Shown here: positions 26,586-33,860 of the stretch, piece after piece
Layout of the letters: every line of letters begins with the position of its first letter
Numbering within the stretch: the first letter of the stretch is position 1
Assembly: GCA_946632055.1 (NCBI GenBank)
Contig: CAMPAR010000012.1
Coordinates: forward strand, 1-36,053
Reading direction: 5' to 3'
Origin: an uncultured Lachnospiraceae bacterium
Lineage (GTDB): Bacteria > Bacillota > Clostridia > Lachnospirales > Lachnospiraceae
DNA length: 36,053 bases
The notes under the pieces: generated by a model
What the model was told of the DNA's origin: nothing
Seen by the model: the letters and a program-made list of their open reading frames with translations, nothing else
Databases searched by the model: none
Made by a program: the position numbers and the translations under genes

Positions 26586-27491
26586 ATGAGCACCGAAAAA
26601 CAGAAATGTCTTTTCAAAGAGTACCAGAACCGCCCGGCAGAAGCCCGAAAAGACCGTCTCGTGCGGGCTCCGAAAACCGCAGGATTCTTCCCGGAAAGTG
26701 CTTTTTTGACGGATTCTCGGATCGGAGCACGGAAGGAAAACAAACGAAAAAGATCATCTGAGGGGAGTCTGAGCGCAGAAGCCGCTTTTGTACTGCCGCT
26801 GTTCGTGATGATTTTCGCTGCGGTGTTTTCCCTCTTTACGGCGGTGCTTTCGGAAATCCGTCTGACCGGAGCGATGTCAGAAGCGCTCCGGTCCCTGGCG
26901 GAGGATAATTCCGGCATTTCCGCCGAAGCGGCGGATCGTTTTTTACAGTCGGAGCTTGCGGGCAGTACAGCGCTCCCGGCAGGCGATATGACGGTTCAGG
27001 CGGACGGGACCGGCGCCTTCGGAACAGGAGGAACAGAGTACCGGATCACCGCCGGATTTCGTGCCGAGGTACCGTTTTTCCGGCGTTTTATCAGGAATCT
27101 TTCGCTGAAAAAGACACTGTCGCGCCGCAGCCTGTCCGGGAAATTCTGGGAAAACGCGGGAGGCGAGCGCCCGGTCTATCTGACGGTCTACGGATCGGTA
27201 TACCACACATCGCTGTCCTGCTCTTATCTCAGGATCAGCGTTCAGGAGGTGAGCTTCAGTGAAATCAGTACCCTGCGAAACCGGGACGGCAAAATCTATT
27301 ACCCCTGTGAAAGCTGCGCGTCGGGAAGTCCGCGCGACAGGGTTCTTGTCACAACATACGGAACCCGCTGGCACAGCGACAGGAGCTGTGCGGGCCTTCG
27401 GCGGGGCATCCTGCGCGTTTCCTTATCGGAAGCCGGGGGACTTCCGATGTGCAGCCGATGCCGGGAGATGGAAGGCGCGTCTCACGAATGA
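26586..27491 (+). CDS. TadE-like protein with two C-terminal His/Cys modules
   Basis: 301 residues from ATG 26586 with GGGGGAG 6 nt before it; an upstream ATG at 26541 lacks a site. A basic N-terminal region ends in a TadE-like leader and membrane stem near residues 55-90 (GSLSAEAAFVLPLFVMIFAAVFSLFTAVL). After a short outer domain, two related modules follow. Module 1 has His207, Cys212, Cys241 and Cys244 (VYHTSLSCSYL ... YYPCESC). Module 2 has His263, Cys268, Cys289 and Cys292 (RWHSDRSCAGL ... PMCSRC). Both keep H-x4-C and CxxC, and each could hold one metal ion. This is unusual for TadE. Confidence 0.72.
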   Translation: MSTEKQKCLFKEYQNRPAEARKDRLVRAPKTAGFFPESAFLTDSRIGARKENKRKRSSEGSLSAEAAFVLPLFVMIFAAVFSLFTAVLSEIRLTGAMSEALRSLAEDNSGISAEAADRFLQSELAGSTALPAGDMTVQADGTGAFGTGGTEYRITAGFRAEVPFFRRFIRNLSLKKTLSRRSLSGKFWENAGGERPVYLTVYGSVYHTSLSCSYLRISVQEVSFSEISTLRNRDGKIYYPCESCASGSPRDRVLVTTYGTRWHSDRSCAGLRRGILRVSLSEAGGLPMCSRCREMEGASHE

Positions 27492-27501
27492 ACGCGGAAG
27501 C

Positions 27502-27933
27502 ATGAGCGTGGAAGCCGCGTTCGTCATGGGAATCACGCTGATGCTGGTCCTGTTTCTTCTCGGCTGGTCCTTCTATCTGCATGATCGGATTGTGCTGTTC
27601 GGTCTGACGGAAACCGCCGCGCTGGAAAGCTGCCGGAGACTGAAATATACGAAAGGCCCGGAGTCCGATGCGGCGGATTTTTCGGAGATCCGAAGGAAAA
27701 GCCTGGAGGACGCCGCACGGAAGCTTTTGGTCGCGGAGTGCCGGAGCCTCTCAATCAGCCGAGAAAACGGACAGATCCGCGTGGAATTACTGGCCGCGCT
27801 TCGAATTCCCGGCGCCGGATTTTTCGGCGTAGGTGAGGAGGGCCTGATCCGCTGTACGGTTCTGAAGGAGGAAGACACGGGAGTGGCGGAAGCGCTGCTG
27901 AAGCAGTTTCAGAAGACAGGAGGAAGAGAGTGA
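27502..27933 (+). CDS. TadE-like minor pilin
   Basis: 143 residues from ATG 27502. The frame is open far upstream (to 27259), but that part overlaps the preceding gene and looks like its shadow. MSVEAAFVMGITLMLVLFLLGWSFYLHD is the TadE leader and stem; the Gly-Ser pair just upstream (RGSMSVEAAF) is typical of the processing site, so a non-ATG start several codons earlier is possible. After the stem come VLFGLTETAALESCRRL and a short mixed region ending DTGVAEALLKQFQKTGG. No strong ribosome binding site was found for either choice. The stop overlaps the next start by 4 nt. Confidence 0.6.
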   Translation: MSVEAAFVMGITLMLVLFLLGWSFYLHDRIVLFGLTETAALESCRRLKYTKGPESDAADFSEIRRKSLEDAARKLLVAECRSLSISRENGQIRVELLAALRIPGAGFFGVGEEGLIRCTVLKEEDTGVAEALLKQFQKTGGRE

Positions 27934-28823
27934 AAGAAGACTTCAGAGCGGAGAGCGCGGGGCAGGGATTATGCCGCAGGCTCCGGGCAGAGGACACCGA
28001 CCGGGCGGAGCTTGGAATGCTCCGATACAGCAGGATAGAAGGGCTCGTACCGATGCGGATCCGGGAGGAGGCGGAGCAGATTTCCATTCAGTATATCGCA
28101 GAGGGTCTTGCGCCGATGCCGGAGGTTCTGACGGAGCGGAATCAGGAGGCGGTCCTTTACGCGGTGATCCGGGGCCTTTTCCAGCTTTCCGAGAGACTTC
28201 CGCCCTACTTTCTTTCGGCGGAAAAGCTTTCGCTCGCACCGGAGGAGATTTTCTATGATTCCGGCTCCGGAAACATGCGCTTTCTTTATCTTCCGGCGAG
28301 CAAGGCGAATTTTCAGGAGTCGCTGCAGCGGCTGATGGAGTTTTTCCTGAAGTACATGAATCCGCAGGAAGAAGAGAAGGTGCTGCTTCTTTACGGGCTG
28401 TATCAGAAAAGCAGGGAAAGCACGGCTCAGCCGGAAACGCTGTTTCGTTACTGGGAGTCCTTCCGCTCCTGCGCGCCGTCCCTTCCTTTTCCGGGAGAGC
28501 CGGGCGTCTCGTCTTCCCGAGGTGATTTTCCGGAAGATGTTTCTTTGAACCGAGGTGTTTTTTCGGAAAATGTTTCTTCGCCCCGGGATGGTTTTCCGGA
28601 AGCGAAAGAACCTGATGACCGTACAGTGCTTTTATCGACAGCTCCCCGGGAATATCCCCCGGAAGGCGATGATGACGACGGCCCGGTGCCCGATGCCTTC
28701 GTATACGGCGCGCGGCAAGAAAAGCTGTTCGCGCACGCAAAAGATTTTTTCCGGAAGTACCGATATGAGATGCTGATCGCCGGAATTGTCATTGCCGGAA
28801 TCCTTCTCTTCATCTTCATCTGA
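27930..28823 (+). CDS. DUF6382-like Tad-cluster protein with C-terminal membrane anchor
   Basis: 297 residues from a GTG at 27930 with AGGAGG just upstream; it overlaps the previous stop by 4 nt. Residues about 1-170 form a domain seen in Firmicutes Tad clusters (LGMLRYSRIEGLVPM, YIAEGLAPMPEVLTERNQEA, LYAVIRGLFQLSERL, then GNMRFLYLPASKANFQESLQRLMEFFLKYMNP). A low-complexity linker contains three imperfect 11-residue repeats. The C-terminal anchor is YEMLIAGIVIAGILLFIFI. FHA domains usually associated with this family are not visible. The protein is probably cytoplasmic with its C-terminus in the membrane. Function unknown. Confidence 0.7.
   Translation: MKEDFRAESAGQGLCRRLRAEDTDRAELGMLRYSRIEGLVPMRIREEAEQISIQYIAEGLAPMPEVLTERNQEAVLYAVIRGLFQLSERLPPYFLSAEKLSLAPEEIFYDSGSGNMRFLYLPASKANFQESLQRLMEFFLKYMNPQEEEKVLLLYGLYQKSRESTAQPETLFRYWESFRSCAPSLPFPGEPGVSSSRGDFPEDVSLNRGVFSENVSSPRDGFPEAKEPDDRTVLLSTAPREYPPEGDDDDGPVPDAFVYGARQEKLFAHAKDFFRKYRYEMLIAGIVIAGILLFIFI
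28509..28607 (+). repeat. Three imperfect 33-bp tandem repeats in the DUF6382-like gene
   Basis: Units at 28509-28541, 28542-28574 and 28575-28607 encode SSSRGDFPEDV, SLNRGVFSENV and SSPRDGFPEAK. The frame is preserved. Repeats of this kind change copy number readily. Confidence 0.7.
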
Positions 28824-28840
28824 AAAAGACGCAAAATCCC

Positions 28841-28870
28841 TTGCTATTTGCTGCCGGATTCAGTTATAAT
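28841..28870 (+). promoter_or_regulatory. Promoter of the HIT-GH88-DUF1538 operon
   Basis: TTGCTA (28841-28846) and TATAAT (28865-28870) are separated by 18 bp. The predicted start near 28877 leaves a leader of about 45 nt. It lies after the Tad operon's last gene; no terminator was seen between them. Confidence 0.7.
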
Positions 28871-28920
28871 AGGATCAACAGGCGGGAGGAACCGCGAATA
28901 ACCGGAAATGGAGCAGTCAA

Positions 28921-29328
28921 ATGAGTGATTGTATTTTTTGCAGAATGATTGCAGGAGAGATTCCGTCTCTTCGGATTCATGAAGATGAAGACTGTATTGC
29001 TGTACTGGATATCGGTCCGGCCGAAAAGGGCCATACGCTGATCATTCCGAAGCGGCATTATGAAGATGTAACCGACGGCTTGAGCGCGGAAGTGCTCGGG
29101 AAACTGATGAAGACCGCAGCCGTCATCGGCGCCCGGCAGAAGGAACGCCTCCATGCGGACGGCTTCAACATCGTGCAGAACAACGGAGAGGCCGCCGGAC
29201 AGACGGTTCATCATCTGCACATCCATGTGATTCCGCGCTTTCAGGGCGGGCCGGTGATCGCCGGGTGGAATCCGACGGATCCGGGGCAGGAAGCACTGCG
29301 GGAAGTCTATGAGCTTCTGAAGGATTGA
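28921..29328 (+). CDS. HIT-family nucleotide-binding protein
   Basis: 135 residues, the usual size of Hint/HIT-like hydrolases. These proteins hydrolyse nucleoside phosphoramidates or adenylated compounds. The catalytic motif HLHIHVIPRF fits the H-x-H-x-H pattern. The N-terminus CIFCRMIAGEIPS has the CxxC pair common in HIT proteins, and GHTLIIPKRHY is also typical. The ATG follows GGAG. It leads a run of plus-strand genes, with 28 nt to the GH88 gene. Its natural substrate is not evident. Confidence 0.95.
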   Translation: MSDCIFCRMIAGEIPSLRIHEDEDCIAVLDIGPAEKGHTLIIPKRHYEDVTDGLSAEVLGKLMKTAAVIGARQKERLHADGFNIVQNNGEAAGQTVHHLHIHVIPRFQGGPVIAGWNPTDPGQEALREVYELLKD

Positions 29329-29356
29329 ATTCCGAAGAGAAAAGAGGGAGGAACTG

Positions 29357-30487
29357 ATGGAATTCCGGGCAGAAGAAGTGCTTGAAAAAATCAAAAAAAA
29401 GGAATTGGCCACGGTCAGAAGGAATCCGCATACGGTACCGTATCTGGCCATCAACGGGGTCTATGAAGACCTTTCCGGCGAACGGATCGGATGGTGGACC
29501 AACGGGTTCTGGGGAGGAATTCTCTGGCAGATGTACCATCTGACGAAAGAGGACTGTTTCAAAACGGCCGCCGAAGAGCTGGAAAAGAAGATGGATGCCG
29601 CGCTTCATAATGCGCGCTGCATGGATCATGACAGCGGCTTCCGCTGGCTTCCGACAGCCGTTGCAAACTGGCGCCTCACGGGGAATCCCGAAAGCTACAA
29701 CCGCGGGACCATCGCCGCGGACAATCTGGCGGGACGTTTCAATCTGAACGGCAGCTTTATCCGCGCATGGAATGATGAAAACGGCGTGAACCGGGCAGGC
29801 TGGGCGATCATCGACTGCATGATGAATCTTCCTCTCCTGTACTGGGCATCGGAAGTGCAGAAGGACCCTCGCTATAAGGCCGTCGCGATGAAGCACGCGG
29901 ACATGGCGATGAAGAATTTTATCCGGCAGGACGGCTCCTCCAATCATATTCTGTGCTTTGACCCGGAAAACGGCGAGCTTCTTCAGGCGCTTGGCGGTCA
30001 GGGCTACAAGGAGGGATCGGCCTGGACGCGCGGCCAGGGCTGGGCGCTCTACGGATTTACGCTCTCCTATCTGCATACGAAGGAGGCGCGCTATCTTGAA
30101 ACCGCGAAGAAGGTTGCCGACTACTTTGTATCGAAAATTCCGGAAAGCGGACTGATTCCGGTGGACTTCGATCAGCCGGAGAATGTGGACTTTGAAGATT
30201 CGACAGCGGCGGCGATTGCGGCCTGCGGTCTCATTGAGCTCGGAAAAATCTGCCGCGAAGACGCGGAAAGCACCGCGGACGGCAGGAAATATATGGATGC
30301 GGCACTTCAGATCCTCTCGGCGCTCGATGAAAAGCGGGCAGATTACGACGAAGCGCGGGATGGAATCTTAAGCCACTGTTCGGCACAGTATCATGCGGAG
30401 GATCACAACCTTTGGTTTGTCTACGCGGATTATTACTACATTGAAGCCGTCATGAAACTGACCGGAGACGAACTGTTTATCTGGTAA
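29357..30487 (+). CDS. Glycoside hydrolase family 88, unsaturated glucuronyl hydrolase
   Basis: 376 residues, the normal length. GH88 enzymes hydrolyse unsaturated uronic acids from the ends of oligosaccharides made by polysaccharide lyases, for example from glycosaminoglycans or gellan. Motifs match: WTNGFWGGILWQMYH, MDHDSGFRW, AADNLAGRFN, WAIIDCMMNLPLLYWA, and SAWTRGQGWALYGF. Asp92 and Asp153 are 61 residues apart, the same gap as the catalytic pair Asp88/Asp149 of Bacillus GL1 enzyme. No signal peptide is visible, so the substrate must be imported. The AGGGAGG ribosome binding site lies just before the ATG. GH105 is an alternative family but fits less well. Confidence 0.9.
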   Translation: MEFRAEEVLEKIKKKELATVRRNPHTVPYLAINGVYEDLSGERIGWWTNGFWGGILWQMYHLTKEDCFKTAAEELEKKMDAALHNARCMDHDSGFRWLPTAVANWRLTGNPESYNRGTIAADNLAGRFNLNGSFIRAWNDENGVNRAGWAIIDCMMNLPLLYWASEVQKDPRYKAVAMKHADMAMKNFIRQDGSSNHILCFDPENGELLQALGGQGYKEGSAWTRGQGWALYGFTLSYLHTKEARYLETAKKVADYFVSKIPESGLIPVDFDQPENVDFEDSTAAAIAACGLIELGKICREDAESTADGRKYMDAALQILSALDEKRADYDEARDGILSHCSAQYHAEDHNLWFVYADYYYIEAVMKLTGDELFIW

Positions 30488-30516
30488 GGATCCGAAACAG
30501 GATCCGTTCGGGGATC

Positions 30517-32043
30517 ATGAAAACACAGGGAATGATGTCGAAAAAATGGAAAGAGGCAGTGCAGGCGGTCCTCCCGATTATGGGGATCGTTCTTGCGCTG
30601 TCTCTTTGTATACTCCCGATTCCGTCCGGAATCCTGCTCTCCTTCCTTCTCGGCGGTCTGATGCTGATCGCCGGGATGATGCTCTTCTCCCTCGGGGCGG
30701 AGCTTTCGATGGAGACGATGGGGCAGCGGCTGGGGTCCAAACTGACGGCCAGTAAAAAGCTGTGGCTGATCCTGCTGCTCGGCTTTGTACTCGGCTTTAT
30801 CATTACCATTGCGGAGCCGGATCTTACGGTTCTTGCGGGCCAGGTGGCGGCGATTCCGAACCGGGTGCTGATTTTTTCCGTGGCGGCCGGCGTCGGACTG
30901 TTCCTGCTGCTCGGCTTCTTACGGATGCTTTTAGGTATCCCGCTCCGGCTGATGCTGATGATTTCCTATGCGGTGGTTTTCGGCCTTCTGATCTTTTCGC
31001 CGAAGGACTTCCTGACCGTCGCCTTTGATTCCGGCGGCGTGACGACGGGTCCGATGACCGTCCCCTTTATCATGGCGCTCGGCGTCGGCGTTTCCGCCAT
31101 CCGTTCGGACAATAAGGCGGCGGACGACAGCTTCGGACTTGTGGCGCTCTCCTCTGTGGGACCGATTCTCGCGGTCCTGATCCTGAGCATTGTCTACCGG
31201 CCGGACAGTGCGCTTCCTTCCGAAACCTGGCTCCCGGACGTGGAGCACTCACAGGAGCTCGGGATGCTTTTCGCGGTCTCGATTCCGACCTATCTGAAGG
31301 AAATTGCCCTGTCGATGCTTCCGATCATCCTGATCTTCGGCGTCTTCCAGCTGGTGAGTCTGCGCCTTTCAAGGCGGACGCTTCTTCGGATCGGCTCCGG
31401 CCTTCTGTATACGTATGCGGGGCTCGTGCTCTTCATGACCGGTGTGCATGTGGGCTTCCTGCCGACCGGAACCTTCCTCGGGATGCGTCTCGCAGCCCTT
31501 CCGGTTCCGTGGATGATCGTACCGATCGGTATGCTGATCGGCTTTTTCATCGTAAAGGCGGAGCCGGCGATTTACGTGCTCATGCGTCAGGTCGAGGAGC
31601 TGACAAACGGCGCGGTGAAGGGAAAGCTTCTGCAGCGGACGCTGTGTCTGTCCGTGGCGGTATCGGTCGGGATCGCGATGATCCGCGTGCTGACGGGAAT
31701 TTCCATCCTCTGGTTTGTGGTTCCCGGCTACGCGATTTCGCTTCTGATGTCGCTTCTTACGCCGCGCATTTTCACCGCGATCGCCTTTGACTCCGGAGGC
31801 GTGGCCTCGGGTCCGATGACGGCCTCCTTCCTGCTTCCCTTCGCGATGGGCGCCTGTCAGGCGCTTGGCGGAAATGTGGTGACGGACGCTTTCGGCGTGG
31901 TGGCCATGGTGGCGATGACGCCGCTTATCGCCATCCAGGGACTCGGCCTGTACTACCGTTTCCGCGGAAGCCGGAGCGTTCATCAGGAAGCGTATACGGA
32001 TTCGCTGTCGGGCTATGCGGACGACGCCATTATCGAGCTGTAA
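30517..32043 (+). CDS. DUF1538-family integral membrane protein, internally duplicated
   Basis: 508 residues with at least ten hydrophobic segments. Two halves share signature blocks: EPDLTVLAGQV (about residue 100) and EPAIYVLMRQV (about residue 350), and then FDSGGVTTGPMTVPF and FDSGGVASGPMTASF. This is the DUF1538 duplication. Glu-Pro and Asp-Ser-Gly-Gly repeats inside membrane stretches look like ion- or substrate-binding sites, so a transporter or channel is likely (inference). It follows the GH88 gene by 29 nt and is followed after 18 nt by a PII-like gene, a pairing typical of this family. Substrate unknown. The ribosome binding site is weak. Confidence 0.85.
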   Translation: MKTQGMMSKKWKEAVQAVLPIMGIVLALSLCILPIPSGILLSFLLGGLMLIAGMMLFSLGAELSMETMGQRLGSKLTASKKLWLILLLGFVLGFIITIAEPDLTVLAGQVAAIPNRVLIFSVAAGVGLFLLLGFLRMLLGIPLRLMLMISYAVVFGLLIFSPKDFLTVAFDSGGVTTGPMTVPFIMALGVGVSAIRSDNKAADDSFGLVALSSVGPILAVLILSIVYRPDSALPSETWLPDVEHSQELGMLFAVSIPTYLKEIALSMLPIILIFGVFQLVSLRLSRRTLLRIGSGLLYTYAGLVLFMTGVHVGFLPTGTFLGMRLAALPVPWMIVPIGMLIGFFIVKAEPAIYVLMRQVEELTNGAVKGKLLQRTLCLSVAVSVGIAMIRVLTGISILWFVVPGYAISLLMSLLTPRIFTAIAFDSGGVASGPMTASFLLPFAMGACQALGGNVVTDAFGVVAMVAMTPLIAIQGLGLYYRFRGSRSVHQEAYTDSLSGYADDAIIEL

Positions 32044-32061
32044 AAGAAGGTGGGATAAAAA

Positions 32062-32745
32062 GTGAGTTCAATCAGTTTAATGGTCTGTATTCTGGACAGG
32101 AACCGTCTTCCGGAAGCCATGGAAATCTTCCGGGAGCGCAGTCTTCTTGTCAGCTGCATCTCTCTCGGAAGGGGAACGGCGCCGCCCGGCGCTTTAAGCT
32201 ACCTCGGACTCCGGGACTCTGAAAAAGCGGTCCTGTTTTCGACCGTGTCGAGTGAGACCTGGAGCGCTGTGAAAAAGGATTTTCAGCGGAAGCTTCAGAT
32301 CGATGTCCCCGGCGTGGGGATCAGCTTTATCATTCCGCTTTCGGCAGCGGGCGGTCCGCGGGAGCTTCGGTTCCTGATGGCCGGACAGCAATTTGAAAAG
32401 GGAGAGGAAAGTACGATGAAGGAAACCGCAAGAGAGCTGCTTCTTGTGATCTGCAACCAGGGCTACAGCGAAACCGTCATGGACGCGGCCCGCGCGAAAG
32501 GGGCCGCCGGCGGAACGATTATCCACGCGCAGGGCACCGGGACGGAGCAGGCGGAGCGCTTCCTCGGCATTTCGCTGGCGTCCGAAAAGGAAATGATCTT
32601 TATTGTCACGAAGACGGCCGGACGGAACGATATCATGTCCGCCATCATGAAGAACGCGGGACCGGATACCGAGGCAAAAGCGGTGGTGTTCTCGCTGCCC
32701 GTATCGGATACGGCAGGCCTGCGGCTTCTGGACGACGAAGAGTAA
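32062..32745 (+). CDS. PII-like protein paired with DUF1538
   Basis: 227 residues from a GTG at 32062. It has two PII-like halves. The N-terminal half is divergent (SISLMVCILDRNRLPEAMEIFRE). The C-terminal half keeps the pattern ELLLVICNQGYSETVMDAARAKGAAGGTIIHAQGTGT and later MIFIVTKTAGRNDIMSAIMKNAG, close to the PII T-loop and B-loop region. A Tyr or Ser uridylylation site of classical GlnB is not evident. PII proteins sense energy or small metabolites and control membrane transporters; regulation of the adjacent DUF1538 protein is the likely role. Ligand unknown. Confidence 0.82.
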   Translation: MSSISLMVCILDRNRLPEAMEIFRERSLLVSCISLGRGTAPPGALSYLGLRDSEKAVLFSTVSSETWSAVKKDFQRKLQIDVPGVGISFIIPLSAAGGPRELRFLMAGQQFEKGEESTMKETARELLLVICNQGYSETVMDAARAKGAAGGTIIHAQGTGTEQAERFLGISLASEKEMIFIVTKTAGRNDIMSAIMKNAGPDTEAKAVVFSLPVSDTAGLRLLDDEE

Positions 32746-32766
32746 AAAGACGAGGGGGAGACAGCA

Positions 32767-33858
32767 TTGAAGTACAGCATTGACCCCGAAAGGGGAGAAA
32801 GCCTGTACCTGCAGCTGTATCACGAGCTGAAGCAGGGCATTGTCACCGGCGAACTTCCGGCAGGGATGAAGCTTCCTTCCAAGCGGGTGATGGCGGAAGA
32901 ACTGAATATCAGCGTGATTACGGTGGAGCACAGCTACGGGCTTCTCGTGGATGAAGGCTATATCGAATCCCGGGAGAAGAGCGGCTACTATGTCTGCTTC
33001 GGGATAGAGACGCCGGAAACGGATGCGAAAGCCGAGCCGGAGGCGGATTTTCCGGATCCGCCGGAACCGATCACGGAAGCCCCGGAGGACTTCCCCTTTT
33101 CGGTGCTCTCCAGGGTCATGCGGCGGGTGCTTGCCGATAAAGAGCGGCAGATTCTCTCGAAATCCCCGAACAGCGGGCTTCAGGTCCTTCGGGAGACGCT
33201 GACCCGGTATCTCCTTCGGACGCGCGGCATCCGTGTACTGCCCTCGCAGATCGTAATCGGCTCCGGCGCGGAATATCTCTACAGCCTGATCGTGCAGCTT
33301 CTCGGGACGGACCGGCGCTATGCGGTGGAAAATCCCTGCTATGACCGGATCCCGGCGGTTTACGGCGCGAGCGGCGCAGAAGTGGAAGCGCTGGAACTCG
33401 GAAAAGAAGGAATCCGCACCGCGGCGCTTCAGTCCTGCACGGCCTCGGTTCTTCATGTTACGCCCTGGGACAGCTTCCCTTCCGGCGTGACGGCGAGCGC
33501 CGCCAAGCGTCATGCCTATATTTCCTGGGCGAAGAAGGATGAGGACCGTCTCATCGTTGAAGACGACTACGGGTCGGAGTTTGCTTCCCCGACCCGTCAG
33601 ATCGACACGCTCTTTGCTCTCGCACCGGACCGTGTCATTTATATCAATACTTTTACGAAGACGCTCGCGCCTTCGATGCGTATGGGCTACATGGTGCTTC
33701 CGCCCCATCTTGCGGCCGAATTTCATGAAAAGCTCGGGTTCTACTCCTGTACCGTTCCGGTTTTTGAGCAGTATGTGCTGGAGGAACTGATCCGGGAGGG
33801 TCATCTCGAACGGTATATCAGCGTCAGAAAGAGAAAGATGAAAAGCGGCAGACGCTGA
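32767..33858 (+). CDS. MocR/GntR-type transcriptional regulator with aminotransferase domain, C-terminally short
   Basis: 363 residues from a TTG with GGGGGAG 6 nt before it. The N-terminal GntR winged HTH is clear (LYLQLYHELKQGIVTGELPAGMKLPSKRVMAEELNIS, then YGLLVDEGYIESREKSGYYV). A linker leads to a fold-type I PLP domain with ENPCYDRI, VEDDYGSEF and the PLP-binding TFTKTLAPSMRMGY (Lys298). Family members are usually about 450-480 residues. Here the sequence stops just after GHLERYISVRKRK, where about 90-100 more are expected, so the small C-terminal domain is missing. The gene ends 2 nt from murG. It may be degraded, or functional as a DNA-binding protein only. Confidence 0.8.
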   Translation: MKYSIDPERGESLYLQLYHELKQGIVTGELPAGMKLPSKRVMAEELNISVITVEHSYGLLVDEGYIESREKSGYYVCFGIETPETDAKAEPEADFPDPPEPITEAPEDFPFSVLSRVMRRVLADKERQILSKSPNSGLQVLRETLTRYLLRTRGIRVLPSQIVIGSGAEYLYSLIVQLLGTDRRYAVENPCYDRIPAVYGASGAEVEALELGKEGIRTAALQSCTASVLHVTPWDSFPSGVTASAAKRHAYISWAKKDEDRLIVEDDYGSEFASPTRQIDTLFALAPDRVIYINTFTKTLAPSMRMGYMVLPPHLAAEFHEKLGFYSCTVPVFEQYVLEELIREGHLERYISVRKRKMKSGRR

Positions 33859-33860
33859 TC

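Noticed and set aside
27259-27501. Upstream extension of the second TadE-like gene from a GTG at 27259
   Set aside because: It overlaps the previous gene's His/Cys modules by more than 200 nt and its sequence has no TadE character before GSMSVEAAF.
27943-28740. Minus-strand frame with KKH/ENH-type repeats
   Set aside because: The repeats are the antisense image of the 33-bp units in the DUF6382-like gene.
30488-30516. GGATCC repeated twice between GH88 and DUF1538
   Set aside because: Two copies of a 6-mer in a short gap give no meaningful stem or T run.
32194-33804. 536-codon open frame on the minus strand opposite the PII-like and MocR genes
   Set aside because: Composition is His/Arg-rich and the frame mirrors two clear coding sequences.
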